Shown: one piece after another, positions 50,302 through 59,758 of the stretch
How the letters are laid out: each line of letters opens with the position of its first letter
Position numbering within the stretch: position 1 is the stretch's first letter
Assembly (NCBI RefSeq): GCF_029168335.1
Contig: NZ_JARGYC010000011.1
Location: 1-64,000 of the forward strand
Direction: 5' to 3'
From: Psychromarinibacter sediminicola
GTDB taxonomy: Bacteria > Pseudomonadota > Alphaproteobacteria > Rhodobacterales > Rhodobacteraceae
DNA: 64,000 bases
Notes under the pieces: generated by a model
The model's input: only the letters and a program-made list of their open reading frames with translations
Told to the model about the DNA's origin: nothing
Databases searched by the model: none
Translations under genes and position numbers: made by a program

Positions 50302-50440
50302 GCCTGCCTCATTTCGGGGCTCTTCCGGCCCCGTCTGTTTGTTGCCCTTCGTTTTTGCCCAATGACTTGGGGACACGTCCAGTGCTTTGTCCGGTATCGG
50401 CCGGGGATCGGCCCGGCGGGTGGCAGGCGGGTCACAGAAC

Positions 50441-50467
50441 GAAAAACGGGCGGCTCCCGGCCGCCCG
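50441..50467 (-). terminator. Rho-independent terminator of fsa
   Basis: On the minus strand CGGGCGGC and GCCGCCCG (an 8-bp stem, 5-base loop) are followed directly by TTTTTC. It lies 42 bp after the fsa stop. This is the clearest intrinsic terminator in the window. Confidence 0.85.
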
Positions 50468-50508
50468 CATACGGGATAGGTGTCAAAGGCGCGCCGTCAG
50501 AGAAACCT

Positions 50509-51162
50509 TCAGAGGATCTTCTGCCCGGTCTTCTCCCAGTCCTTCAGGAAGCCTTCGATCCCCTTGTCGGTCAGCGGGTGCTCGGCCATCTTCTTGATCA
50601 CGGCGGGCGGCGCCGTGGCCACGTCGGCGCCGATCTTGGCGGCCTCGGTCATGTGGTTCGGCGTGCGGATCGAGGCGGCGAGGATCTGCGTCTCGAAGCC
50701 GTAATTGTCATAGATCTCGCGGATATCCGCGATCAGCTGCATCCCGTCGATGTTGATATCGTCCAGCCGGCCGATGAAGGGCGAGATGAAGGTCGCACCC
50801 GCCTTCGCCGCCAGCAGTGCCTGGTTGGCCGAGAAGCACAGCGTGACATTGACCATGTGGCCGTCATCCGACAGCGCCTTGCAGGCCTTCAGCCCGTCCC
50901 AGGTCAGCGGCACCTTGATCGCGATGTTGTCGGCGATCTTCTTCAGCTCGTGGCCCTCGCGGATCATGCCGTCGGCGTCCAGCGCCACCGTCTCGGACGA
51001 CACCGGCCCGTCGACCATGTCGCAGATTTCCTTGGTGACTTCCTTGATGTCCCGGCCGGATTTCATGATTAGGCTGGGGTTCGTGGTCACGCCGTCGACC
51101 ATGCCAAGCTGATGCAGTTCGCGAATGGCGTCGACGTCGGCGGTATCGACGAAGAATTTCAT
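50509..51162 (-). CDS. fsa: Fructose-6-phosphate aldolase/small transaldolase
   Basis: 217 residues, the size of the small TalC/FSA enzymes. It has [33 protein letters not shown], the Schiff-base Lys in NIAIKVPLT and [20 protein letters not shown]. It moves three-carbon units in the pentose-phosphate pathway or cleaves fructose 6-phosphate to dihydroxyacetone and glyceraldehyde 3-phosphate; the sequence alone does not separate the two. The start follows AGGAGG. Confidence 0.92.
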   Translation of the reverse strand: MKFFVDTADVDAIRELHQLGMVDGVTTNPSLIMKSGRDIKEVTKEICDMVDGPVSSETVALDADGMIREGHELKKIADNIAIKVPLTWDGLKACKALSDDGHMVNVTLCFSANQALLAAKAGATFISPFIGRLDDINIDGMQLIADIREIYDNYGFETQILAASIRTPNHMTEAAKIGADVATAPPAVIKKMAEHPLTDKGIEGFLKDWEKTGQKIL

Positions 51163-51257
51163 GGGAGCCTCCTGTTGGCAGTGCGGTGCTTGCCAGTGAC
51201 ATATCGCGTGTTAGCGCTAATCGGAACCCCTCTCGCGACCCGGGCGGGGGCCGCGCG

Positions 51258-53453
51258 ATGAGCGAGCCGTCCTTCTTCGACGAAGGCACGCTGATCGCCG
51301 TCCTGACGACCCAGCCGCTGGACAGGCTGCTGGACTACCGCGCGCCCGAGGGCGGCTGTTTCCTGGGCGCCTTCGTCGAGGTGCCGCTGGGGCCGCGCAA
51401 GGTGCTGGGCGTGGTCTGGGGGCCGGGGCTCGGCGACTTCGACAGATCGAAGATCCGGCCGGTGATCCGGGTGCTGGATGCCGCGCCGATGCTTGAAGAA
51501 ATGCGACAATTCCTCGGCCGGGCGGCGGATTACACGCTGACGCCGATGCCCGCGATGCTGCGGCTTGCGACGCGCTCGCCGGGGCTGGGCGACCCGCCCT
51601 CGATGCGCAAGGTCTACCGGCTGGGCCATGCCGAGCCGGAGAGGATGACCGACGCGCGCCGGCGCGTGCTCGAGGTGCTGCGCGATTATGGCGGGCTGGC
51701 CTTCACGCTGGGCGAGCTGGCCGAGACGGCGGGGGTGACCGCGTCGGTCGTCAAGGGACTGGTGAAGCAGGGCGCGGTGCTGGAGGAGGAAAGCCCGCGC
51801 GACCAGCCCTACCGGCGGCTCGACCCGGACCTCGCGGGGATGACGCTGACCGACGACCAGGCGGCGGCGGCCGAACATCTGCGCGCCGGTATCCGTTCCG
51901 GCGCCTACGGCACCACCCTGCTGAAGGGCGTCACCGGTTCCGGCAAGACGGAAGTCTATCTCGAAGCCGTCGCCGAAACCCTGCGCCGCGGCCGGCAGGC
52001 GCTGGTCCTGCTGCCCGAGATCGCGCTGACGGCGGAGTTTCTCAAGCGCGTCGAGGAACGCTTCGGCGCGATGCCGGCGGAGTGGCATTCGGGCGTGACC
52101 ATGACCGAGCGCCGCCGGGCCTGGCGCATGGTCGGGGAGGGCGGCGCACAGCTCGTCGTCGGCGCCCGCTCCGCCCTGTTCCTGCCGTTCCGCGACCTCG
52201 GGCTGATCGTGATCGACGAGGAACACGACACCTCCTACAAGCAGGAGGACGGCGTGCTGTACAACGCCCGCGACATGGCGGTGCTGCGCGCCTCGATCTG
52301 CGAGGCGCGGGTGATCCTGGCCTCGGCGACGCCCAGCTTGGAAAGCTGGGCCAATGTCGAAAGCGGGAAATATGAAAGGCTGACGCTGACATCGCGCTTC
52401 GGCGACGCGGAATTGCCGGATATGTCCACGATCGACATGCGGCAGGAGGAGCTGCCGTCGAACCGCTGGATCTCGCCCGCCCTGGTCGGCGAGGTGCGCA
52501 AGCGGCTGGAAGCGGGGGAGCAGTCGCTGCTGTTCCTGAACCGCCGCGGCTATGCGCCGGTGACGATCTGCCGGGCCTGCGGGCACCAGATCGGCTGCGA
52601 TCACTGCGACGCGCGGATGGTGGAGCACCGATTCCTGAAGCGGCTCGTCTGCCACCAGTGCGGCGAGACGAAACCGATGCCCACCGTCTGTCCGTCCTGC
52701 GAGGCCGAGGATCGGCTGGCCCCTGTGGGGCCGGGGGTGGAGCGGTTGCAGGAAGAGGCGGTGAGCCTCTTTCCCGACGCCCGGATCGCGGTGCTGTCGT
52801 CGGATCTTTTTGGCTCGGCGCGGGCGCTGAAGGCGAAGGTGGAGGAGATCGCGCAAGGCGGGGCGGACATCGTGATCGGCACGCAGTTGGTGGCGAAGGG
52901 GCACAACTTTCCGCTGCTGACGCTGGTGGGGGTGATCGACGCGGATCTGGGGCTGCAGGGGTCGGACCTGCGCGCGGCGGAGCGGACGTTCCAGCTGATG
53001 CGGCAGGTGGCGGGCCGCGCGGGGCGTGCGGAGAAGCCCGGCGTGGCGCTGCTGCAGACCTATCAGCCGGAGCATCCGGTGATCCGGGCGATCCTGTCGG
53101 GCGACGAGGAAGGCTTCTGGGCCGCCGAGGCGGCGGAGCGCAAGCAGGCCGGCGTGCCGCCCTATGGCCGCATGGCGGGGATCGTGCTGTCCTCGCCGGA
53201 CGTGCAGGAGGTGTTCGACCTGGGCGGGGTGCTGGCCCGGAACGATGCGCCGCTGCGGCGGATCGGGGCGCAGGTCTTCGGGCCGGCGCCGGCGCCGATC
53301 GCGCGGATCCGGGGGCGGCATCGGGTGCGGCTCTTGGTGAAGGCGGCGAAGACGGCGCCGCTGCAGGGGGCGCTGGCGGACTGGGTGGCGCAGGTGAAGC
53401 TGCCGGCGAACCTGCGGCTGGCGATAGATATTGACCCGCAGAGCTTCTATTGA
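51258..53453 (+). CDS. priA: Primosomal protein N' (PriA helicase)
   Basis: 731 residues. It restarts stalled replication forks by binding branched DNA and loading DnaB. Walker A is GVTGSGKTEVYLE at about 228-240, the DEAH-like box is IDEEHDTSYK, and zinc ligands are in CRACGHQIGCDHCDARM and CHQCGETKPMPTVCPSCEAE. Later helicase motifs include GTQLVAKGHNFP and QVAGRAGRAEKPG. The start at 51258 (MSEPSFF) matches family length; an ATG 24 codons earlier lies in the fsa promoter region. Confidence 0.95.
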   Translation: MSEPSFFDEGTLIAVLTTQPLDRLLDYRAPEGGCFLGAFVEVPLGPRKVLGVVWGPGLGDFDRSKIRPVIRVLDAAPMLEEMRQFLGRAADYTLTPMPAMLRLATRSPGLGDPPSMRKVYRLGHAEPERMTDARRRVLEVLRDYGGLAFTLGELAETAGVTASVVKGLVKQGAVLEEESPRDQPYRRLDPDLAGMTLTDDQAAAAEHLRAGIRSGAYGTTLLKGVTGSGKTEVYLEAVAETLRRGRQALVLLPEIALTAEFLKRVEERFGAMPAEWHSGVTMTERRRAWRMVGEGGAQLVVGARSALFLPFRDLGLIVIDEEHDTSYKQEDGVLYNARDMAVLRASICEARVILASATPSLESWANVESGKYERLTLTSRFGDAELPDMSTIDMRQEELPSNRWISPALVGEVRKRLEAGEQSLLFLNRRGYAPVTICRACGHQIGCDHCDARMVEHRFLKRLVCHQCGETKPMPTVCPSCEAEDRLAPVGPGVERLQEEAVSLFPDARIAVLSSDLFGSARALKAKVEEIAQGGADIVIGTQLVAKGHNFPLLTLVGVIDADLGLQGSDLRAAERTFQLMRQVAGRAGRAEKPGVALLQTYQPEHPVIRAILSGDEEGFWAAEAAERKQAGVPPYGRMAGIVLSSPDVQEVFDLGGVLARNDAPLRRIGAQVFGPAPAPIARIRGRHRVRLLVKAAKTAPLQGALADWVAQVKLPANLRLAIDIDPQSFY

Positions 53454-53505
53454 GGGTCGCGTCCGAGGGTGTCCGAGGTTGGACGGGGTGGTAAGTAACG
53501 GATAT

Positions 53506-53525
53506 TGTTATCGATAGCGGTAACA
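53506..53525. promoter_or_regulatory. Isolated LacI-type palindrome after priA
   Basis: TGTTATCGATAGCGGTAACA reads the same on both strands at 16 of 20 positions, with perfect TGTTA/TAACA edges. It lies between the convergent priA and 53644 genes, so it has no obvious promoter to control. The form resembles operators of LacI-family sugar regulators. The rest of 53454-53643 shows no recognisable gene. Confidence 0.35.
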
Positions 53526-53643
53526 GGGGTTGGGCGTCCACGGGGCGCTGCACCGGATCAGCCGCGGGCGATTTCCACCAGCTTCGCGCGGCGTACCCGG
53601 TTGCACAGGCCCGCGGGGCGATCTCGGGCAGGCGCCCGTCCCG

Positions 53644-54261
53644 CTATGCGAGCCAGGCCGCGACGGCCTGCGCCACCTCTGCCATCGCCTCGGCGTGACC
53701 CTTGCCCGTCTGCCGCTTGCGCGGCTTCAGGTCGTGGTCGCCGTCCGCGACCCAGTCCACGCGGATCGCATCGGAGAGGGGATAGCCCGGCACCTCTTCG
53801 GCCGTGCCGAACGGATCGCGGGTGCCCTGGCAGATGAGGGTCGGGGTGCGCAGCCCTTCCAGATGCTCGGTCCGCAGCTTTTCCGGCTTGCCCGGCGGGT
53901 GGAACGGGTAGCCGAGGCAGAGAAGCCCCGCGATCCGGCCATCGGCCCATAACCGGTCCGCGACCATGCTGGCGACGCGGCCGCCCATCGACTTGCCGCC
54001 GATCACCAGTGGGGCGGCGACGGCCTCCACCGCCGCCAGGTACTCCTCATTCAGTGCCTCGGCCCGCGGCGGCGGCCGCTTCGCCCCGCCGCTGCGGCGC
54101 GCGGCCATGTAGCCGAACTCGAACCGCGCCACGCGCAGGCCCGCGGCGGCCAGCGCCTCGGCCGCGAGCGTCATTGCGGGCGCGTCCATCGCGGCGCCGG
54201 CGCCGTGGGCGAGCAGGATCGTCGCCGGGGTGTCCTCCGGCCCGTTCCACAGGAATTCCAT
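53644..54261 (-). CDS. Alpha/beta hydrolase, small dienelactone hydrolase-like (KANL3/Tex30 type)
   Basis: 205 residues. LLAHGAGAAMDAPAM is the oxyanion-hole strand, the nucleophile Ser is in GGKSMGGRVASM, the Asp in CQGTRDPFGT and the His in the C-terminal GKGHAEAM or GDHDLKPR segment. No signal peptide is present. The substrate is unknown. The start at 54261 matches the family; the frame remains open upstream without a good ribosome site. Confidence 0.78.
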   Translation of the reverse strand: MEFLWNGPEDTPATILLAHGAGAAMDAPAMTLAAEALAAAGLRVARFEFGYMAARRSGGAKRPPPRAEALNEEYLAAVEAVAAPLVIGGKSMGGRVASMVADRLWADGRIAGLLCLGYPFHPPGKPEKLRTEHLEGLRTPTLICQGTRDPFGTAEEVPGYPLSDAIRVDWVADGDHDLKPRKRQTGKGHAEAMAEVAQAVAAWLA

Positions 54262-54342
54262 CGGTTGAACCTCCGTCGCGTCGGGCTTCCGCTTGGCCGT
54301 GCCGGGCGCTAGCATCCCGGAAAATCCGAGGGGAGGACAGGC

Positions 54343-56652
54343 ATGAAATTCGGCATCGGGCAGAGCGTCGCCCGCAAGGAGGATGCGCGGTTCCTGACCG
54401 GCCGCGCGCGATATGTCGCGGATATCGAGCGGCCGCGGATGCTGCACGCCGTCGTGCTGCGCGCGCCGGTGGCGCATGGCCGGCTGAACGGAATCGAGAC
54501 GGAGGCGGCCAAGGCGGCGCCGGGCGTCGCGGCGGTGCTGACCGGCGCGGACTGTGCCGCCGACGGGATCGGGGGGCTATCCTGCCACACGCTGTTCCCG
54601 GGGATGCACCAGGTGAAATCGGCGCCGCCGATGCCGGCGCTCGCCACCGACCGGCTGACCCATGTGGGCGCGCCGGTGGCGCTGATCCTGGCCGACAGCC
54701 TGGCGGCGGCGCGGGACGCGGCCGAGCTGGTGGAACTGGACTACGAGGAGCTGGACCCGGTACTGACGCCGGCGGCCGCCATGGCCGAGGGGGCGCCGGT
54801 GCTGCATGCGGGCGCCGAGGACAACCTGGCCTTCACCGTGGCGCTGGGCGATGCGGGCGCCACCGAGGCCGCGTTGGCCGCCGCGGCCCATGTCACGCGG
54901 CTGGAGCTTCACAACAACCGCCTGTCGGCCAACGCGATCGAGATGCGCGCGACGCTGGCCGAATGGGACAGGCGCGACGGGCGGTTGACGGTCCACACCT
55001 CGACCCAGAACCCGCATTCGGTGAAGAGCGACGTGGCCGGCGCGCTGGGTCTGCCGGAGACGCAGGTGCGGGTGCTGGCGCCCGATGTGGGCGGCGGATT
55101 CGGGATGAAGGGGGCCGTGTATCCCGAGGACGTGCTGGTGGCCTGGGCGGCCAAGCGGCTGGAGCGGCCGGTGCTGTGGCAGGCGGACCGGGCGGAGTCG
55201 CTCCTGTCGGACTATCACGGGCGCGACCAGACCGTCACGGCCGAGCTGGGCTTCGACGGGGACGGCCGGATCGCCGCGCTGCGGGTGACGATGGACTATA
55301 ACCAGGGGGCGCATCTCGCCTCCGGCGGCGGCGTCGCGGCGATGTTCGCCAGCACGCTGGCCACCGGCTGCTACGACATTCCGGTCGCCCATACCTACGC
55401 GCGCGGGGTCTACACCAACACCGCGCCGACCCAGCCCTATCGCGGTGCCGGGCGACCCGAGGCGAGCTATCTGATCGAGCGGCTGATGGACAAGGCTGCG
55501 GCCGAGCTGGGCGAGGACCGGGTGGCGCTGCGGCGAAAGAACCTGATTTCGGCCGGGGCGATGCCCTACAAGACGCCGCTGCTCTACACGATCGACGGGG
55601 GCGACTATGCGGCGGTTCTGGACCGGGCGCTGGCGGCGGCCGACTGGGACGGCGCGGCGGCGCGCAAGGCCGCGGCGGAGACAAAGGGCCGGCGCCGGGG
55701 CATCGGCCTGGCGGTCCACATGGAGAATGCCGGGCTCGCCAACGAGGGCGCCGAGATCCGGTTCGACCCCTCGGGCGGCGTGACCGTTCTGGCGGGCACC
55801 TTCAGCCACGGGCAGGGGCACGAGACGGTCTATGCGCAGATGGTGTCGGACTGGCTGGGCGTGCCGTTCGAGACGGTCCGCGTCGTGCAGGGGGACACCG
55901 ACGCGGTGTCGTTCGGGCGCGGCACCGTGGCGTCGCGGTCGATGATCAACGGCGGCGGCGCGATCCGGGGCGCGGCCGACGAAGTGATCGAGAAAGGCAA
56001 GGCGATGGCCGCGCATCTGATGGAAGTGTCGCCGGCGGATGTGGAGTTCGCCGAGGGCACCTTCTCGGTCGCCGGCACCGACAAGGCGATGCCGATCCGG
56101 CAGATCGCGGCGTTGTCCTTCAAGCCGATCTTCCCGCCGGAGCTGGGGATGGGCCTGCACGGGCAGCACGATTTCCTGCTGCAGGGCTTCGCCTTCCCGA
56201 ACGGCTGCCAGATCTGCGAGGTCGAGGTCGACCCGGAGACCGGGGTGGTGGAACTGGTGCAGCTGACTTCGGTCGACGATGTGGGCACGGTGGTGAACCC
56301 GATGCTGCTGGAGGGCCAGATCGTCGGCGGCATCGCGCAGGGGATGGGCCAGGCGCTGATGGAGGACGTGGCCTATGACGGCGAGACCGGGCAGCTGTTG
56401 TCCGGCAGCTTCATGGACTATGCGATGCCGCGGGCGGGCGACGTACCGCCGGTGCGGTTCGAGGTGCTGTCGACGGACACGCAGAGCAACCCGCTGGGCG
56501 CGAAGGGCGCCGGCGAGGCCGGGACCGTGGGGGCGACGCCGGTGGTGATGTCGGCCGTGCTGGACGCGCTGGCGCCGCTGGGGGTGCGCGAGCTGGCGCT
56601 GCCGGCCAGCCCGCAGCGGGTCTGGGCCGCGATCCGCGCGGCGGAGGGATAG
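54343..56652 (+). CDS. CoxL-like molybdenum hydroxylase large subunit, form II type, without partner genes
   Basis: 769 residues of the xanthine dehydrogenase/CO dehydrogenase large-subunit family. It starts GIGQSVARKEDARFLTGRARY and has DVGGGFGMKG, GTFSHGQGHETVYAQM and the catalytic-Glu motif GAKGAGEAGTVG. The active-site loop is TQPYRGAGRPE, not the AYXCSFR of true CO dehydrogenases, so CO is unlikely to be the substrate. No small [2Fe-2S] or FAD subunit gene lies beside it. No signal peptide is seen. GAGGGGAGGAC precedes the start. Confidence 0.87.
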   Translation: MKFGIGQSVARKEDARFLTGRARYVADIERPRMLHAVVLRAPVAHGRLNGIETEAAKAAPGVAAVLTGADCAADGIGGLSCHTLFPGMHQVKSAPPMPALATDRLTHVGAPVALILADSLAAARDAAELVELDYEELDPVLTPAAAMAEGAPVLHAGAEDNLAFTVALGDAGATEAALAAAAHVTRLELHNNRLSANAIEMRATLAEWDRRDGRLTVHTSTQNPHSVKSDVAGALGLPETQVRVLAPDVGGGFGMKGAVYPEDVLVAWAAKRLERPVLWQADRAESLLSDYHGRDQTVTAELGFDGDGRIAALRVTMDYNQGAHLASGGGVAAMFASTLATGCYDIPVAHTYARGVYTNTAPTQPYRGAGRPEASYLIERLMDKAAAELGEDRVALRRKNLISAGAMPYKTPLLYTIDGGDYAAVLDRALAAADWDGAAARKAAAETKGRRRGIGLAVHMENAGLANEGAEIRFDPSGGVTVLAGTFSHGQGHETVYAQMVSDWLGVPFETVRVVQGDTDAVSFGRGTVASRSMINGGGAIRGAADEVIEKGKAMAAHLMEVSPADVEFAEGTFSVAGTDKAMPIRQIAALSFKPIFPPELGMGLHGQHDFLLQGFAFPNGCQICEVEVDPETGVVELVQLTSVDDVGTVVNPMLLEGQIVGGIAQGMGQALMEDVAYDGETGQLLSGSFMDYAMPRAGDVPPVRFEVLSTDTQSNPLGAKGAGEAGTVGATPVVMSAVLDALAPLGVRELALPASPQRVWAAIRAAEG

Positions 56653-56728
56653 GCTGCCTCCGGGGCGATCGTGGCATCTTCGGTCGGGCGGCGCGCTGCG
56701 GGAATTCTATCGGCGCGCGGCGGCCGGT

Positions 56729-56745
56729 GCAGAAATTCCTTCTGC
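56729..56745. promoter_or_regulatory. Lrp-like palindrome upstream of the aldehyde dehydrogenase gene
   Basis: GCAGAA-ATTCC-TTCTGC has perfect 6-bp arms and lies about 90 bp before the dehydrogenase start. A further half-site GCAGAA follows at 56755-56760. The Lrp-type regulator at 59759-60235 is the natural candidate to bind here. Confidence 0.45.
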
Positions 56746-56830
56746 TATCCGCCGGCAGAACAGTCGGAAACCCTTCGGAAAACCACCTAGATCAGCCGCA
56801 TACGCACATTCCAACCGAAAGGAGGTCGCC

Positions 56831-58306
56831 ATGCGGCACGACCGGCCGCGCACCGGGCTGGCGCCCGAGGATCCGAAGCTCTTGCGCAGCTTTTCCTATA
56901 TCGACGGCAAGTGGCGCGCCGCCGCCGACGGCAGCGTGCTGACCATCTCCGACCCCGCCGACGGCTCGGTCGTGGGCGAGGTCGCGAGCCTGTCCGCCGA
57001 GGAAAGCGCGGCGGCGGTGGACGCGGCGCAGGCGGCGTTTCCGGGCTGGTCCGGCTGGCTGCCGCAGGCGCGGTCCACGGTGCTGCGGCGCTGGTTCGAC
57101 CTGATGATCGAGCACAAGGAGGACCTGGCCCGGATCATGGTGGCCGAGCAGGGCAAGCCGATCTCGGAGGCGCGCGGCGAGATCGACTATGCCGCGAGCT
57201 TCGTGGAATACTACGCAGAGGAGGCCAAGCGCCCGAACGTGGAGGGCGTGACCAGCCACCTGCCGGATGCCGAGGTCGAACTGTGGCTTGAGCCGATGGG
57301 CGTGGTGGCGCTGATCACGCCGTGGAACTTCCCCTCGGCGATGCTGACGCGCAAGGCGGCCGCGGCGCTGGCGGCGGGCTGCACCGTGGTGGCGCATCCG
57401 TCGTCGGAGACGCCCTATTCGGCCACCGCTCTGGCGGAGCTGGCCGAGCGGGCCGGCCTGCCCGCGGGCGTGTTCAACGTGGTCACCGGCCGCGCCTCGA
57501 CCGTGGTGCCGCCCTGGACCTCGGATGCGCGGGTGCGGGCGCTGTCCTTCACCGGCTCGACCGAGGTGGGGCGGCTGCTCTACCGCGACAGCGCGGAGAC
57601 CATCAAGAAGCTGGTGATGGAGCTGGGCGGCCACGCGCCGGTCATCGTGTTCAAGGGCTGCGACCTGGACGAGGCGGTGGCGGAATCGATCAAGGCCAAG
57701 TTCGCCACGTCGGGCCAGGACTGCCTGGGCGCCAACCGCATCTACGTGGAGCGGCCGGTCTACGAGGCGTTCTGCGAGAAGTTCGTGGCGGCGACGCAGG
57801 CGATGACCGTGGGCCGCGGCATGGACGATCCCGACATCGGCCCGCTGATGAACGAGAAGGCCGTGGCCAAGCAGGAGGAGCACGTCGCCGACGCGCTGGA
57901 CAAGGGCGCCAAGCTGGCCTGCGGCGGCAAGCGCCACGCGCTGGGGACGCTGTTCTACGAGCCGACGGTGCTGACCGACGTGCCGGCCGACGCCGCGATC
58001 CTGCACGAGGAGACCTTCGGCCCGGTGGCGCCCATCGTCCCCTTCGACACCGAAGAAGAGGTCGTGGCGCGCGCCAACGACACCGAGTACGGCCTGGTCG
58101 CCTACCTGCACAGCCTCGACCCCCGGCGCATCTACCGCGTCAGCCGGGCGCTGCAATACGGCATGGTGGCGGTGAACCGCACCAAGGTCACCGGCGCCCC
58201 GATCCCGTTCGGCGGCACCAAGCAGTCCGGCCTGGGCCGCGAGGGCGCGCGGCTGGGGATGCAGGAATTCATGGAACTGAAATACGTCTGCCGCGACTGG
58301 GCATGA
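56831..58306 (+). CDS. gabD: NAD(P)-dependent aldehyde dehydrogenase, succinate-semialdehyde type
   Basis: 491 residues. Landmarks: ITPWNFPSAMLTRKAAAALA, the cofactor loop FTGSTEVGR, the general-base Glu in MELGGHAP, the nucleophile Cys in TSGQDCLGANR and the C-terminal PFGGTKQSGLGREG. It matches GabD-type enzymes (4-aminobutyrate breakdown), but relatives oxidise other semialdehydes. The partner aminotransferase follows after 22 bp. The start follows AAAGGAGG. Confidence 0.85.
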   Translation: MRHDRPRTGLAPEDPKLLRSFSYIDGKWRAAADGSVLTISDPADGSVVGEVASLSAEESAAAVDAAQAAFPGWSGWLPQARSTVLRRWFDLMIEHKEDLARIMVAEQGKPISEARGEIDYAASFVEYYAEEAKRPNVEGVTSHLPDAEVELWLEPMGVVALITPWNFPSAMLTRKAAAALAAGCTVVAHPSSETPYSATALAELAERAGLPAGVFNVVTGRASTVVPPWTSDARVRALSFTGSTEVGRLLYRDSAETIKKLVMELGGHAPVIVFKGCDLDEAVAESIKAKFATSGQDCLGANRIYVERPVYEAFCEKFVAATQAMTVGRGMDDPDIGPLMNEKAVAKQEEHVADALDKGAKLACGGKRHALGTLFYEPTVLTDVPADAAILHEETFGPVAPIVPFDTEEEVVARANDTEYGLVAYLHSLDPRRIYRVSRALQYGMVAVNRTKVTGAPIPFGGTKQSGLGREGARLGMQEFMELKYVCRDWA

Positions 58307-58328
58307 GCGCTACGAAAGGAACAACAAC

Positions 58329-59699
58329 ATGCTGAAGAACGACATGCTGGACCAGTGGGACAGGGATTACTTCTTCCATCCCTCCACCCACCTGGCGCAA
58401 TTCGCCCGCGGCGAGGCCCCGAACCGGATCGTCACCGGCGGCAAGGGCTGTCACATCGAGGACCGCGACGGCAACCGGCTGCTGGATGCCTTCGCCGGGC
58501 TCTACTGCGTGAACGTGGGCTACGGCCGCCCCGAGATCGCCGAGGCCATCGCCGAGCAGGCGCGCGAGCTGTCCTACTACCACGCCTATGTCGGCCATGG
58601 CACCGAAGCCTCCATCACGCTTGCCAAGATGATCCTGGAGCGGGCGCCGGACGGCATGTCCAAGGTCTATTTCGGCCTGGGCGGCTCGGACGCGAACGAG
58701 ACCAACGTGAAGCTGGTCTGGTACTACAACAACATCCTGGGCCGGCCCGAGAAGAAGAAGATCATCTCGCGCTGGCGCGGCTATCACGGCTCGGGCCTGA
58801 TGACCGGCTCGCTCACCGGGCTGGAGCTGTTCCACAGGAAGTTCGATCTGCCGCTGAGCCAGGTCATCCATACCGAGGCGCCGTACTACTATCGCCGCCC
58901 CGACCTGAACATGTCCGAGGAGGCGTTCACCGCCTGGTGCGCCGCCGAGCTGGAGCAGCTGATCGAGCGCGAGGGCCCCGACACCATCGCCGCCTTCATC
59001 GGCGAGCCGGTGCTGGGCACGGGCGGTATCGTGCCGCCGCCGGCCGGCTACTGGGAGGCGATCCAGCCGATCCTGAAAAAGCACGACATCCTGCTGATCG
59101 CGGACGAGGTCGTCACGGGCTTCGGCCGGCTGGGCAGCATGACGGGCTCGGACCATTACGGCCTGACGCCCGACATCATGACCATCGCCAAGGGGCTCAC
59201 CTCGGCCTATGCGCCGCTGTCGGGCTCCATCGTCGGCGACCGCGTGTGGCAGGTGCTGGAGCAGGGGACCGACGAGTTGGGCCCCATCGGCCATGGCTGG
59301 ACCTATTCGGCCCACCCGATCGGCGCCGCCGCGGGCATCGCCAACCTGCAGCTGATCGACGAGCTGGGACTGGTGGAGAATGCCGGCACGACCGGCGCGC
59401 ATTTCCGCAAGGCCATGGCGGAGGCCATCGGTGCCCACGCGCATGTCGGCGACATCCGCGGCGAGGGGATGATGTGCGCGGTGGAGTTCGTGAAAGACCG
59501 CGACACGCGCCGCTTCTTCGACGCCTCCGAAAAGGTCGGCGCCCGCGTCACCGAGGCGCTTCTGGCCGAGGGGGTGATCGGCCGGTCGATGCCGCAGGGC
59601 GACATCCTGGGCTTCGCGCCGCCGCTCTGCCTGACGCCGGCGGAGGCCGAGGAGATCGCCGGCAAGACGGCGAAGGCCGTGGCGAAGGTCCTGGGCTGA
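58329..59699 (+). CDS. Class III aminotransferase (omega-amino acid/diamine: pyruvate type)
   Basis: 456 residues. The PLP Lys is in TIAKGLTSAYAPLSG. The family pattern continues with GLYCVNVGYGRPEIAEAI, YHAYVGHGTEAS, YFGLGGSDANETNVKLVWYY and IADEVVTGFGRLGSM. It fits SpuC-like putrescine or GABA:pyruvate and beta-alanine:pyruvate transaminases. Together with the upstream dehydrogenase it would turn an amine or omega-amino acid into a carboxylic acid. The start follows AAAGGAACAAC. Confidence 0.88.
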   Translation: MLKNDMLDQWDRDYFFHPSTHLAQFARGEAPNRIVTGGKGCHIEDRDGNRLLDAFAGLYCVNVGYGRPEIAEAIAEQARELSYYHAYVGHGTEASITLAKMILERAPDGMSKVYFGLGGSDANETNVKLVWYYNNILGRPEKKKIISRWRGYHGSGLMTGSLTGLELFHRKFDLPLSQVIHTEAPYYYRRPDLNMSEEAFTAWCAAELEQLIEREGPDTIAAFIGEPVLGTGGIVPPPAGYWEAIQPILKKHDILLIADEVVTGFGRLGSMTGSDHYGLTPDIMTIAKGLTSAYAPLSGSIVGDRVWQVLEQGTDELGPIGHGWTYSAHPIGAAAGIANLQLIDELGLVENAGTTGAHFRKAMAEAIGAHAHVGDIRGEGMMCAVEFVKDRDTRRFFDASEKVGARVTEALLAEGVIGRSMPQGDILGFAPPLCLTPAEAEEIAGKTAKAVAKVLG

Positions 59700-59737
59700 G
59701 ACGACCCCGCGGCGCGTTCCGGGCGACCGGGGCGCGC

Positions 59738-59753
59738 CGGCCCCCCGGGGCCG
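59738..59753. terminator. GC hairpin between aminotransferase and lrp genes
   Basis: CGGCCCC-CC-GGGGCCG lies in the 59-bp gap between the two convergent stops. There is no U-tract. Confidence 0.4.
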
Positions 59754-59758
59754 CCGCG

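Noticed and set aside
51211-51220. TTAGCGCTAA palindrome between fsa and priA, suggesting a LacI-type operator
   Set aside because: Only ten bases, with no extended symmetry and no regulator gene nearby; kept out of the operator list.
53558-53643. Minus-strand codons ending CNRVRRAKLVEIARG as a possible gene remnant
   Set aside because: Too short to assign, no ribosome site and in a different frame from the hydrolase whose stop is at 53644.
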